A DNA stretch of 64,000 nt from Paenibacillus chondroitinus NBRC 15376. GTDB lineage: Bacteria > Bacillota > Bacilli > Paenibacillales > NBRC-103111. Positions within the stretch are counted from its first letter, which is position 1, and each line of letters begins with the position of its first letter. The position numbers and the translations under genes are program-made. The stretch covers positions 269,481 through 333,480 of the forward strand of contig NZ_BILW01000005.1 of assembly GCF_004000765.1 (NCBI RefSeq), written 5' to 3'. Shown here piece by piece: positions 17,991-24,723 of this stretch. Below the pieces are notes generated by a model that was not told the DNA's origin, made no database searches, and saw only the letters and a program-made list of their open reading frames with translations.

Positions 17991-18019
17991 AAAAACGGCA
18001 TCTTTTAGGTGCCGTTTTT
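17991..18019. terminator. bidirectional terminator
   Basis: AAAAACGGCATC pairs with GGTGCCGTTTTT, with A and T runs on both sides. It ends the rightward hsd-AAA-HNH operon and the leftward gene at 18022. Confidence 0.88.
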
Positions 18020-18021
18020 CA

Positions 18022-18231
18022 TTAAACAATCCTAAACACACAATTCTCCTTCAAAAAATATCCTCCAGCCATCTTCACTGATATCTCACAATGAGATTCA
18101 ATAACTCCACCATCGCATATCTGTTCAAGTATCCCTTTTTTATTTCTTTGAAAAACCCCAACATAGGCTTTGTTGTGTATTGCAGCATCCAGGTGAGAGT
18201 CGGTTGAAAGATTAAAACCAGCTTTAAACAT
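18022..18231 (-). CDS. unknown 69-residue protein
   Basis: A compact, probably beta-rich leftward product (MFKAGFNLSTDSHLDAAIHN...) with GGAGGTC directly before ATG 18231. It follows the membrane protein gene by 15 bases and ends at a terminator, so the two probably form one transcript. No family recognised. It may be a soluble partner of the membrane protein. Confidence 0.65.
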   Translation of the reverse strand: MFKAGFNLSTDSHLDAAIHNKAYVGVFQRNKKGILEQICDGGVIESHCEISVKMAGGYFLKENCVFRIV

Positions 18232-18246
18232 AAGTGACCTCCATAA

Positions 18247-18990
18247 TTAATCCTTTGTGTATTTAACTAATGAATTTTCTTTAGGGTAGTAGACGTAAGC
18301 TGGAAAAGTAACTGACTTACGGCTTACGGGATAATTAGCCATAATGTGCCTCTCGCCGTCAAACATATAAATAAAATATAGGTCTTTAAGTTCTTCTTCT
18401 ACAAGATTAACAGGTGTTTTTTCGATTTTATAAGCTGGTATACGTGGTCCATTAAACAATCTATATAAGAATCTATAGATGTAAAATAAAAAGATGTAAA
18501 AAATGTATACAATTCCAACTGCCACGAGTAGTTTTGAATTTTGCTTTGTGTTAAATAATTGCAAAATATAAGCTTTATTCAATACCGTATTTAAAAATGA
18601 AAAAATTAGTATTAAAGCAAAATTAGTAAAGATAATAATGTTGATCAATCTCTTTTTTATAGACACGCCGAAAAGGGAGATTATCCAACAAGCCAAGAGA
18701 ACTATGCCAGTTAGCAGAAATGATCCTAGATTAGTGAGAATAAATAAGTCTTGTATAAATTTAGAGAACTCAGCGGAGTCGAAAATTAAGCTTGGTATAT
18801 TTAGTGTTAAGACAAGAATTAATGAAACAGATATGATTTCCAAGAAATCTTCCCAATCGCTAGTGTTTTTGGGGGTTAGTAATATATCTATTACTGTTTT
18901 GTTTGTTGTAGTGATGTTAAATCTGATTAAAACGAAGGCAACGGTTATTAGCGGGGCTACTTTTAACAAAATTTCAATGATTCCAGACAT
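18247..18990 (-). CDS. multi-pass membrane protein, unknown
   Basis: The 247-residue leftward product has five to six hydrophobic segments (about 8-24, 52-70, 83-108, 113-135, 148-172) and a soluble C-terminal part (about 180-247) with PRIPAYKIEKTP and YFIYMFDGERHIM. No signature known to me. Flanked by an HNH nuclease operon and a NACHT gene, it could be a membrane effector of a defence system, but this rests on location only. The promoter region is shared divergently with the NACHT gene. Confidence 0.7.
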   Translation of the reverse strand: MSGIIEILLKVAPLITVAFVLIRFNITTTNKTVIDILLTPKNTSDWEDFLEIISVSLILVLTLNIPSLIFDSAEFSKFIQDLFILTNLGSFLLTGIVLLACWIISLFGVSIKKRLINIIIFTNFALILIFSFLNTVLNKAYILQLFNTKQNSKLLVAVGIVYIFYIFLFYIYRFLYRLFNGPRIPAYKIEKTPVNLVEEELKDLYFIYMFDGERHIMANYPVSRKSVTFPAYVYYPKENSLVKYTKD

Positions 18991-19077
18991 GTTCTCTCTA
19001 CTCCTATTATGGATATATTTGGTTGTAAGATTAATATACCACGAGACCTAGTTCTAAAGATACAAAAAATGTCTATT

Positions 19078-19103
19078 CAGGTCGAATCTACTATGGTAAA
19101 ATT
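19078..19103 (+). promoter_or_regulatory. promoter element of the NACHT gene, shared with hsdR
   Basis: CAGGTC (19078-19083), five bases, TACTATG, G, TAAAATT, with the same geometry as 9176-9201. The extended -10 is TGgTAAAAT. The NACHT ATG follows 34 bases after the element. Confidence 0.6.
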
Positions 19104-19136
19104 ATGAAATAATATAACGCTCTAGGAGTTAATGAA

Positions 19137-22100
19137 ATGAACTATAATAACAACGAACTTACAATAACCAAACCAATTTCAGTATGGAATAGACCTTTAA
19201 ATGTTGATTTTAAGGAGTTATTTAAATCTTTAGGCAAGGCAGCATTATCAGGTGCTTTCGGGAATTGGTCAGAGGTTGCCAATAACAGCTACGAATCTCT
19301 TTGTGCACTGGGGCTTGAAAAAGACCCAGGACAAATCGCTTGGTTATTAATTTTCAAATCTAGTACACAAGCAATTTATAAATTGGTCGGTGAGTGTTCG
19401 GAACTTTTAAAGTTCGAAGAGGAGAATCAGAACACTATTTTTCAGGAGATTGAGACATCACTCGAAGGATTAGAGTTTACTATTGATGTGAATTTTTTCA
19501 ATAAGCCAAAAGATCTACTCATATTAGAAAAGATGAAGCTGCCACTAAGTAGCTTTTTATTACAATGTGGTTTAACTGAAATTGAGACTAAGTCTTTGGT
19601 TAATAGATTTCCAAGCTATTTCGTATTTGCTTTGAATGAACAATGGAGGAAGGATTCAAAGGAATACGAACCAATTAAAGCATATTTTGATACTCCCTTC
19701 ACTAAAGCTACAGAACGAGAAAAGTCATGGGCAAGATATTTTTCATATTTGAAATTACAAGTTAATCAAAGAATGTTTGATGAAACCTTTAGTTTGAAAG
19801 AAGTATACGTCCCTCTAAGAGCATACTATGAAGAGAAAATCATGGATGATTCACATGATATGTTTGAGAGCAGTGAAACTACAATAAAAAATAATAAAAA
19901 TAATAAAAATAATAAAGATAATATTGTAATTGATCTTGAATTCGAATTGGAAAGATGGATCGAAAGTTCTGATAAAAGAGATGCAATTAGAGTTATAAGT
20001 GGTGGGCCAGGTTCAGGTAAATCGTCCTTTGCGAAAATATTTGCAGCGAATTTAGTTGATAAATTGCAGTTTCCCATACTGTTTATTCCACTTCATCTTT
20101 TTGAGCTTAATGAGGATTTAATTAATGCAGTGGGAAGATTTGTTAAGTATGATAATTTGTTAGATTCTAATCCGATTGATCCTGATAATGGTGAGCAAAG
20201 ACTACTTGTTTTTTTTGATGGACTTGATGAACTTTCAAAACAAGGTCAAGTGTCTGCAGAAATTGCTAAGCATTTTGTTGAGGAACTGCAAAGGAAAGTT
20301 GATAGATTAAATTATAATGAACTACGGATACAAGTTATTTTGACTGGAAGAGAAATTAGTGTACAACCGAGTAAAATGATTTTCAGGAATAAAAAACAAA
20401 TATTGAATTTATTACCTTTTTATTTGAATGAAGAGGAGAGAAAAAAGTATACCGATGAGGAAGATTTGTTAGAAGTTGATCAAAGGGATATTTGGTGGAA
20501 TTTATATGGTAAGGCAAGTGGACGATCATATTCATCATTACCTTCAGAGTTATCAGGAGATAATCTTGAAGAGATTACCTCGCAACCACTATTGAATTAT
20601 TTGGTTGCACTAAGTTTTGATCGGAAGAAAGTGGATTTTGCCAAAGAAAATAACCTTAATGCGATTTATTATGACTTACTAATTGCGGTATATGAAAGAG
20701 GTTGGGCGAATAACAAGCATCCATCAATAAAGGATGTTAGTAGAGATCAATTTATCAGGATTTTAGAAGAAATTGCAGTGTCTGTTTGGCAATGTGACGG
20801 TAGGACAACAACAGTTGCAGAGATTGAGAAAAGCTGTAGTTCAAGCGGTCTAAGTTGGGTATTAAATAGATTTCAAGAAGGGGCTAGTAAGGGTGTTACC
20901 AGACTATTAACTGCTTTTTATTTTAGACAATCAGGATATAGTAATTCAGGTGAACATACATTTGAATTTACTCATAAAAGTTTTGGTGAGTATCTAACTG
21001 CTAGGAGACTGGTTGCGTCTGTGAAGCTTGTTAATAAAATGATAAAGAAAAGAACAACAGATCCAGATCAAGCATGGGATGAAAGAAAGGCACTAGAGTT
21101 TTTAATATCTCTATGTGGACAGTCCGAGATTGACATTTATTTATTTAAATTTATTAGTAATGAAATAGGAAATAGTTCTGCGAATGAATTGAAAGAATTA
21201 CAAAAAACACTGATTTTATTAATAAATTTTGTATTAAGGACAGGTATGCCAATTGAACGAATAAGTCCTAGACCTGCTTATGCTGTGGAGAAAGTATGGT
21301 CGAAAAATACTGAAAAAGCTTTGATTTATTTCCTGGGTGCTGTTGCATTAAGAACAGAAAAGCATTCAAAGATTGATTGGCCTACATCAACTACTTTTGG
21401 TACATGGTTAAGGACATTAGTTGATCAACGAAAGGGACCTCGAAATCCATTTATTATGAAAACATTTATACGTATGGATTTAGAAAAATGTGATCTAGAT
21501 ATCGGTGATTTATATGAAACAATGTTTTGGCATTGTATATTTGATAATGGAAGTCTTCAATATGCTAATCTTATAAATGCTAATTTAACTGGATGTAGTT
21601 TCAAAAAAACATTATTTGATTATAGTGAAATTTCAGGTGCTCAAATGGAGTACACAGATTTAAGGGATGCTAGTTTAAGAAAAATAACAGCAAGAAGCAC
21701 TAATCTAAAAGGTGCAATGCTTCAAAACACAATAATAGCCGGCGCAAGTTTTGTTGGAGCTGATTTAACTGAAGCAAACTTGGTAAAAGCAACCTCTTTC
21801 TATAAGTATCGCGACATTAATGAACCAGCAAAATTTACACTAGCGCAACTAACTAATGCAAACTTAGCTAATTCAAAATTAAAAGGAGCCAATTTTTCAA
21901 AAGCTAACCTGACTAATGCAAACTTTAAAGGTTCAGATTTGACTGATGCGAACTTTAGAAATTCTAATGTTACAAATACAAATTTTGAAAATGCAAAGAT
22001 TACCGGTGCTAAATTTATTGGTTCTTACTGCACTATAGGTGAGGAAGAGGAAAGTGATTTTGATTTAGTTATGGATGAAGTAGCGGTAGCAATTGAGTAA
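19137..22100 (+). CDS. NACHT NTPase with C-terminal pentapeptide repeats
   Basis: The 987-residue STAND protein has an unassigned N-terminal region (1-280) ending in an Asn/Lys spacer (NNKNNKNNK). The NACHT domain follows, with P-loop GGPGSGKSS (about 287) and Walker B LLVFFDGLDEL (about 356-366), a winged-helix/helical arm (about 480-720), and pentapeptide repeats of the A(N/D)LxX type (about 790-960). Bacterial NACHT proteins are known anti-phage sensors; pentapeptide repeats may sense or block. It is AT-rich compared with the phage core. A TAGGAG site precedes ATG. Confidence 0.88.
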   Translation: MNYNNNELTITKPISVWNRPLNVDFKELFKSLGKAALSGAFGNWSEVANNSYESLCALGLEKDPGQIAWLLIFKSSTQAIYKLVGECSELLKFEEENQNTIFQEIETSLEGLEFTIDVNFFNKPKDLLILEKMKLPLSSFLLQCGLTEIETKSLVNRFPSYFVFALNEQWRKDSKEYEPIKAYFDTPFTKATEREKSWARYFSYLKLQVNQRMFDETFSLKEVYVPLRAYYEEKIMDDSHDMFESSETTIKNNKNNKNNKDNIVIDLEFELERWIESSDKRDAIRVISGGPGSGKSSFAKIFAANLVDKLQFPILFIPLHLFELNEDLINAVGRFVKYDNLLDSNPIDPDNGEQRLLVFFDGLDELSKQGQVSAEIAKHFVEELQRKVDRLNYNELRIQVILTGREISVQPSKMIFRNKKQILNLLPFYLNEEERKKYTDEEDLLEVDQRDIWWNLYGKASGRSYSSLPSELSGDNLEEITSQPLLNYLVALSFDRKKVDFAKENNLNAIYYDLLIAVYERGWANNKHPSIKDVSRDQFIRILEEIAVSVWQCDGRTTTVAEIEKSCSSSGLSWVLNRFQEGASKGVTRLLTAFYFRQSGYSNSGEHTFEFTHKSFGEYLTARRLVASVKLVNKMIKKRTTDPDQAWDERKALEFLISLCGQSEIDIYLFKFISNEIGNSSANELKELQKTLILLINFVLRTGMPIERISPRPAYAVEKVWSKNTEKALIYFLGAVALRTEKHSKIDWPTSTTFGTWLRTLVDQRKGPRNPFIMKTFIRMDLEKCDLDIGDLYETMFWHCIFDNGSLQYANLINANLTGCSFKKTLFDYSEISGAQMEYTDLRDASLRKITARSTNLKGAMLQNTIIAGASFVGADLTEANLVKATSFYKYRDINEPAKFTLAQLTNANLANSKLKGANFSKANLTNANFKGSDLTDANFRNSNVTNTNFENAKITGAKFIGSYCTIGEEEESDFDLVMDEVAVAIE
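19884..19917 (+). repeat. 9-bp tandem repeat inside the NACHT gene
   Basis: AATAATAAA-type units repeat about three times and encode the NNK spacer. A 9-bp unit keeps the reading frame, so copy changes would alter linker length rather than switch the gene off. Confidence 0.6.
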
Positions 22101-22131
22101 TTTTAGGAATGCAAAAGGAATTTACAAATGA

Positions 22132-22158
22132 AAACGACACCCCTTCAGGGTGTCGTTT
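22132..22158. terminator. bidirectional terminator between NACHT gene and repressor
   Basis: The perfect 11-bp stem AAACGACACCC/GGGTGTCGTTT has a 5-base loop. It overlaps the last bases of the leftward repressor gene. Confidence 0.88.
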
Positions 22159-22498
22159 ATTTCTTTTTATTTAATCCTTTCCGATAAGCCTCAACAGCAG
22201 CCTGCGCCGCGGCACGGGCTATCTCCAGTTCATCCTCAGTGTATTGATCAGCACCGCCATAAAACGCACGGCCTACAGAAGATTCTTCTTTATTACTAGA
22301 TCGTCCAAGCAGATAATCAACGCTAACTTCGAAGTAATCGGCAATTTGATTAATTCGTTCTTTTCTTGGTAGATTTTCTGTTGTTTCGAGACGTCTAATG
22401 GTTGACTCAGGAATATCTAATGCATGAGCAAGTTGTTCTTGAGTTATACCTCTTTCGTTTCGAAGCTTCTTAATTATTTCTCCAAAAGTGGTTTCGAT
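22157..22498 (-). CDS. CI-like phage repressor, apparent ATC start
   Basis: The leftward 113-residue frame encodes an XRE helix-turn-helix (FGEIIKKLRNERG, QEQLAHALDI, STIRRLE; residues 5-65) and an acidic, Ala-rich C-terminal tail ending YRKGLNKKK. There is no ATG, GTG or TTG upstream of or within the HTH. ATC at 22498-22496 sits seven bases after a strong GAGGTG (22511-22506), and the in-frame codon four triplets upstream of it is a stop. It is therefore either a rare ATC start or a start-codon mutant. It faces the Cro-like gene across an operator array, as expected for CI/ImmR. Confidence 0.75.
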   Translation of the reverse strand: METTFGEIIKKLRNERGITQEQLAHALDIPESTIRRLETTENLPRKERINQIADYFEVSVDYLLGRSSNKEESSVGRAFYGGADQYTEDELEIARAAAQAAVEAYRKGLNKKK

Positions 22499-22534
22499 TG
22501 TGAATCACCTCATAATAAAATTGTAATCTAAAAT

Positions 22535-22629
22535 GTTCATAAAATAAACGTTCATATAACGAACAAAAATGTTGACATGTTCACGAAATGAACGTATTAT
22601 AAGGATAGAATATTGTTCATAAATCGAAC
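22535..22629. promoter_or_regulatory. phage operator array, four GTTC-N7-GAAC sites
   Basis: Fifteen-bp inverted repeats stand at 22535-22549 (one mismatch, AAAC), 22550-22564, 22579-22593 and 22615-22629. A fifth is at 22865-22879. The first two are back to back near the repressor start; the third is inside the rightward promoter spacer; the fourth is between promoter and Cro start. This is the layout of a lambda-like switch in which CI and Cro compete. Confidence 0.88.
22572..22600 (+). promoter_or_regulatory. rightward early promoter (PR-like)
   Basis: TTGACA (22572-22577) and TATTAT (22595-22600) are separated by 17 bp. An operator at 22579-22593 fills the spacer, so repressor binding would exclude RNA polymerase. 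Confidence 0.88.
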
Positions 22630-22648
22630 TTGAGAGAGGTGATGAGAT

Positions 22649-22888
22649 TTGACAAATAAATTGCATCCGCAAATTAAACTAGTTGAGGCACGTGAAAAAA
22701 TGGGACTCACGCAAGAGGAATTAGGAAAAAGGACGCTAATTTCTCGCTCGCTAATTGCAAATATTGAGCGTGGTTATGCAAAGCCATCGCTTGAAAAAGC
22801 AAACAGGATTGCTGTTGCACTTAACAGTTCTGTAAATGAAATATTTATTTTTTTTGAAAGTAATGTTCAAAATTCGAACGTATCTTAG
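22649..22888 (+). CDS. Cro-like XRE regulator
   Basis: The 79-residue protein is almost entirely an XRE helix-turn-helix (LVEAREKMGLTQEELGKRTLISRSLIANIERG). The start is TTG 22649 after AGAGAGGTG. As the first rightward gene behind the operator-covered promoter, it should commit the phage to lytic growth. A fifth operator (22865-22879) lies in its last codons. Confidence 0.85.
   Translation: MTNKLHPQIKLVEAREKMGLTQEELGKRTLISRSLIANIERGYAKPSLEKANRIAVALNSSVNEIFIFFESNVQNSNVS
22865..22879. promoter_or_regulatory. fifth operator copy inside the Cro-like gene
   Basis: GTTCAAAATTCGAAC fits the GTTC-N7-GAAC pattern exactly. It sits at the 3' end of the Cro-like gene, about 236 bp from the fourth copy, where it could support looping or act as a roadblock. 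Confidence 0.75.
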
Positions 22889-22899
22889 GAGGTGATCAC

Positions 22900-23103
22900 A
22901 TGGACCAACAAGTCGAACGAAAAACCCTAACTGTGGACGAAATTGCATCGTACCTGGGTGTACACCGCGACTCTATTTACACGATGGTACGAAAAAAAGA
23001 AATCCCACACTTCAAAGTCGGCGCCCGCATCCTTTTTCGGATGGAAACAATCGAGAGCTGGATGAAGGAGCAAGAAAGCCAGAATCATCGCATTGCTCAA
23101 TAA
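22900..23103 (+). CDS. excisionase-family helix-turn-helix protein
   Basis: The 67-residue protein carries a MerR/Xis-type winged helix of the excisionase family (LTVDEIASYLGVHRDSIYTMVRKKEIPHFKVG, RMETIESWM). AGGAGGTGATC precedes ATG 22900. It could be the recombination directionality factor for the integrase, or a regulator; position among early genes allows both. Confidence 0.75.
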   Translation: MDQQVERKTLTVDEIASYLGVHRDSIYTMVRKKEIPHFKVGARILFRMETIESWMKEQESQNHRIAQ

Positions 23104-23105
23104 AA

Positions 23106-23135
23106 ATCCGCTGACGAGGGGAGTTGTCAGCGGAT
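23106..23135 (+). other. perfect hairpin in the early leader
   Basis: ATCCGCTGAC/GTCAGCGGAT is a perfect 10-bp stem with a 10-base loop just after the excisionase-like gene. There is no T run, so it may be an RNA stability or attenuation element, or a protein-binding site. Confidence 0.6.
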
Positions 23136-23146
23136 GCGGAGGGGAG

Positions 23147-23248
23147 ATGATCCAACAATCATCCGTTAATTTCATATTAAGATGCTTCTGTGTCACAAAT
23201 CTATATCAGTTATGTGCTGATTTGCCACATTTATACGAAAGGTGGTGA
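23147..23248 (+). CDS. possible 33-residue leader peptide
   Basis: ATG 23147 lies close behind GGAGGGG. The frame (MIQQSSVNF...LYERW) ends with TGA 23246-23248, overlapping the start region of the next XRE gene. It may couple translation of that gene, which lacks a well-placed standard start. Small and unproven. Confidence 0.35.
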   Translation: MIQQSSVNFILRCFCVTNLYQLCADLPHLYERW

Positions 23249-23751
23249 TAACAATCGCAATTGGAAAAGCAATTCAAGCATTCCGAAGAGAAAAGAATTT
23301 AACTCAAGAAGAACTTGCTAATCAAATTCCAATTGATCGTACAACGCTAGCTCGCATTGAAAATGGAGAACGCCCATTACCAAGCGGCTTTGATACGGTT
23401 GTATCTGGTCTATCTTGGAAAATAGCTCTTGAGATTGCGAATGAGCGAACTGGTGGGTACATCTCCAACATCTTAGTGGATGTTCCGAATCTGGATTTAC
23501 ACCCTGCGGCACTTAAAGACTTATTACTTAAGCAACTTGCCGAAGCTGGGACAGCATTGGAGAGGTTATCAATGTCAAAACACATTTCGCCTGAAAAACG
23601 AAAAGAAAGTGCTGAAAGAGTATGGCAAGAAATCAGAGACGTTATCGAGACTGCCAACGTCATGCAAGGAGTGCTTGAGGATGAGTTCGGCTTAGATCGT
23701 AAGCGAATGATTCAAAAGCATGAATTGGAAATCAAGAAAGGTGATCGCTGA
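23242..23751 (+). CDS. XRE-family regulator
   Basis: The 169-residue protein has an N-terminal XRE helix-turn-helix (IGKAIQAFRREKNLTQEELANQIPIDRTTLARIENGERP) and a helical C-terminal domain. The only standard starts (GTG 23242 and 23245) overlap the AAGGTGG ribosome site itself, which would instead fit ATC 23254. The same ATC pattern is seen at the CI-like gene. Its target is unknown; it may control middle genes. Confidence 0.75.
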   Translation: MVITIAIGKAIQAFRREKNLTQEELANQIPIDRTTLARIENGERPLPSGFDTVVSGLSWKIALEIANERTGGYISNILVDVPNLDLHPAALKDLLLKQLAEAGTALERLSMSKHISPEKRKESAERVWQEIRDVIETANVMQGVLEDEFGLDRKRMIQKHELEIKKGDR

Positions 23752-23767
23752 GTGAGGAGGGGATAAA

Positions 23768-24112
23768 TTGTCATTAATTCTTGTAAGTAAGGATGTCGGT
23801 ACATTTGCACATCTTAGCAAGTTGTATTCGTATCTAGAAGCAATGCAAACTAATCCGGGCTATTTCCAGAAGGAAGTTAAGCCAGCTGCGGAAGATTGGG
23901 TACGCGGAGAAATAGCAGCACTTGAGAAGGAACTTTATGGAACAAAAGAAGAAGCAGCCACCGGCCAGGGTGACTACTCCAAGGTTATAGCATTTAAAAA
24001 TAACATTGCATTCAGTATACCTACTGAGGGGCAGCAATTCAAGGACTCATTTTTTGCCCTTAAATCTATAAATCTATCAAACAATCTTGAGAGGAGAAAT
24101 AACGAATGTTAA
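23768..24112 (+). CDS. unknown early phage protein
   Basis: The 114-residue product starts at TTG 23768 after GGAGGGG and overlaps the AbrB-like gene by seven bases. The central part is helical (KPAAEDWVRGEIAALEKELYG). No family recognised. Confidence 0.65.
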   Translation: MSLILVSKDVGTFAHLSKLYSYLEAMQTNPGYFQKEVKPAAEDWVRGEIAALEKELYGTKEEAATGQGDYSKVIAFKNNIAFSIPTEGQQFKDSFFALKSINLSNNLERRNNEC

Positions 24113-24354
24113 AAGCAACAGGAATCGTAAGAAGAGTTGATGAGCTTGGTCGTGTGGTAATTCCTATTGAGCTGCGGAGGAACCTGGGGGTAGAGATTAA
24201 AGACCCAATTGAGATCTTCACAAACGGAGACACCATTGTATTAAAGAAATATGCACCGGGTTGTGTACTTTGTACCAATATCGAAAATGTGAAGCCAGGT
24301 CCTGGCGGCAAGTTAATTTGTTCTAGCTGCATTAGTCAGATTAAATCTATCTAA
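24106..24354 (+). CDS. AbrB/SpoVT-type transition regulator with Cys pairs
   Basis: The 82-residue protein begins with a canonical AbrB swapped-hairpin domain (GIVRRVDELGRVVIPIELRR, residues 5-24; IEIFTNGDTIVLKKY). It adds a short C-terminal tail with two Cys-x2-Cys pairs (CVLCTN, CSSCIS) that could bind zinc. Phages of Bacilli often carry AbrB homologues; a role in manipulating host transition-state genes or phage promoters is possible. Confidence 0.88.
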   Translation: MLKATGIVRRVDELGRVVIPIELRRNLGVEIKDPIEIFTNGDTIVLKKYAPGCVLCTNIENVKPGPGGKLICSSCISQIKSI

Positions 24355-24374
24355 AATTTTTGGAGGTTATTCAA

Positions 24375-24722
24375 ATGAATAAACAATCGATCATTGAACG
24401 TTTACTGGTGTTGCCGGAGCTGATCGCAGCTGCGGAGATTGCATTAATTGGAGCTCAAAATAATTTAAATTCTGCTCGCTCTGAACTAATACACAGGGAG
24501 GATGGCCTCTACCTCGGCGTTTTTGAAGATGAGGGAATGATCATCGACGGTAAGAATGCGGAGATTCGTAGTGCGCAGCTCAGAAGGTTTTCTGTTATTG
24601 AGCGCAACGAGGTAGCCCGTACGGAGCATTTGGTAATGGAGTTCAGGTACCAACTGGATAAGTTGAAAACAGAGCTAAAGGCACTTCAGTCCATTGTGGA
24701 TTTGCTGAAAGGGGCGGCGTAA
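24375..24722 (+). CDS. unknown coiled-coil early phage protein
   Basis: I place the start at ATG 24375, nine bases after GGAGG (24361-24365), giving 115 residues. The product is almost wholly helical, with two long heptad-rich segments (about 8-40 and 75-112) around a short beta turn. It precedes the recombination genes and may assist them. No family recognised. Confidence 0.7.
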   Translation: MNKQSIIERLLVLPELIAAAEIALIGAQNNLNSARSELIHREDGLYLGVFEDEGMIIDGKNAEIRSAQLRRFSVIERNEVARTEHLVMEFRYQLDKLKTELKALQSIVDLLKGAA

Positions 24723-24723
24723 T

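Noticed and set aside
18638..19051. 137-residue rightward gene antisense to the membrane protein
   Set aside because: It mirrors the codons of the leftward membrane protein, has no ribosome site and would run through the NACHT promoter.
19884..19917. Phase-variable repeat switching the NACHT gene
   Set aside because: The unit is 9 bp, so gain or loss keeps the frame and only changes the Asn/Lys linker length.
23516..24037. Leftward or alternative-frame genes overlapping the early regulators
   Set aside because: They have no ribosome sites and are opposite to tightly spaced rightward genes with good sites.
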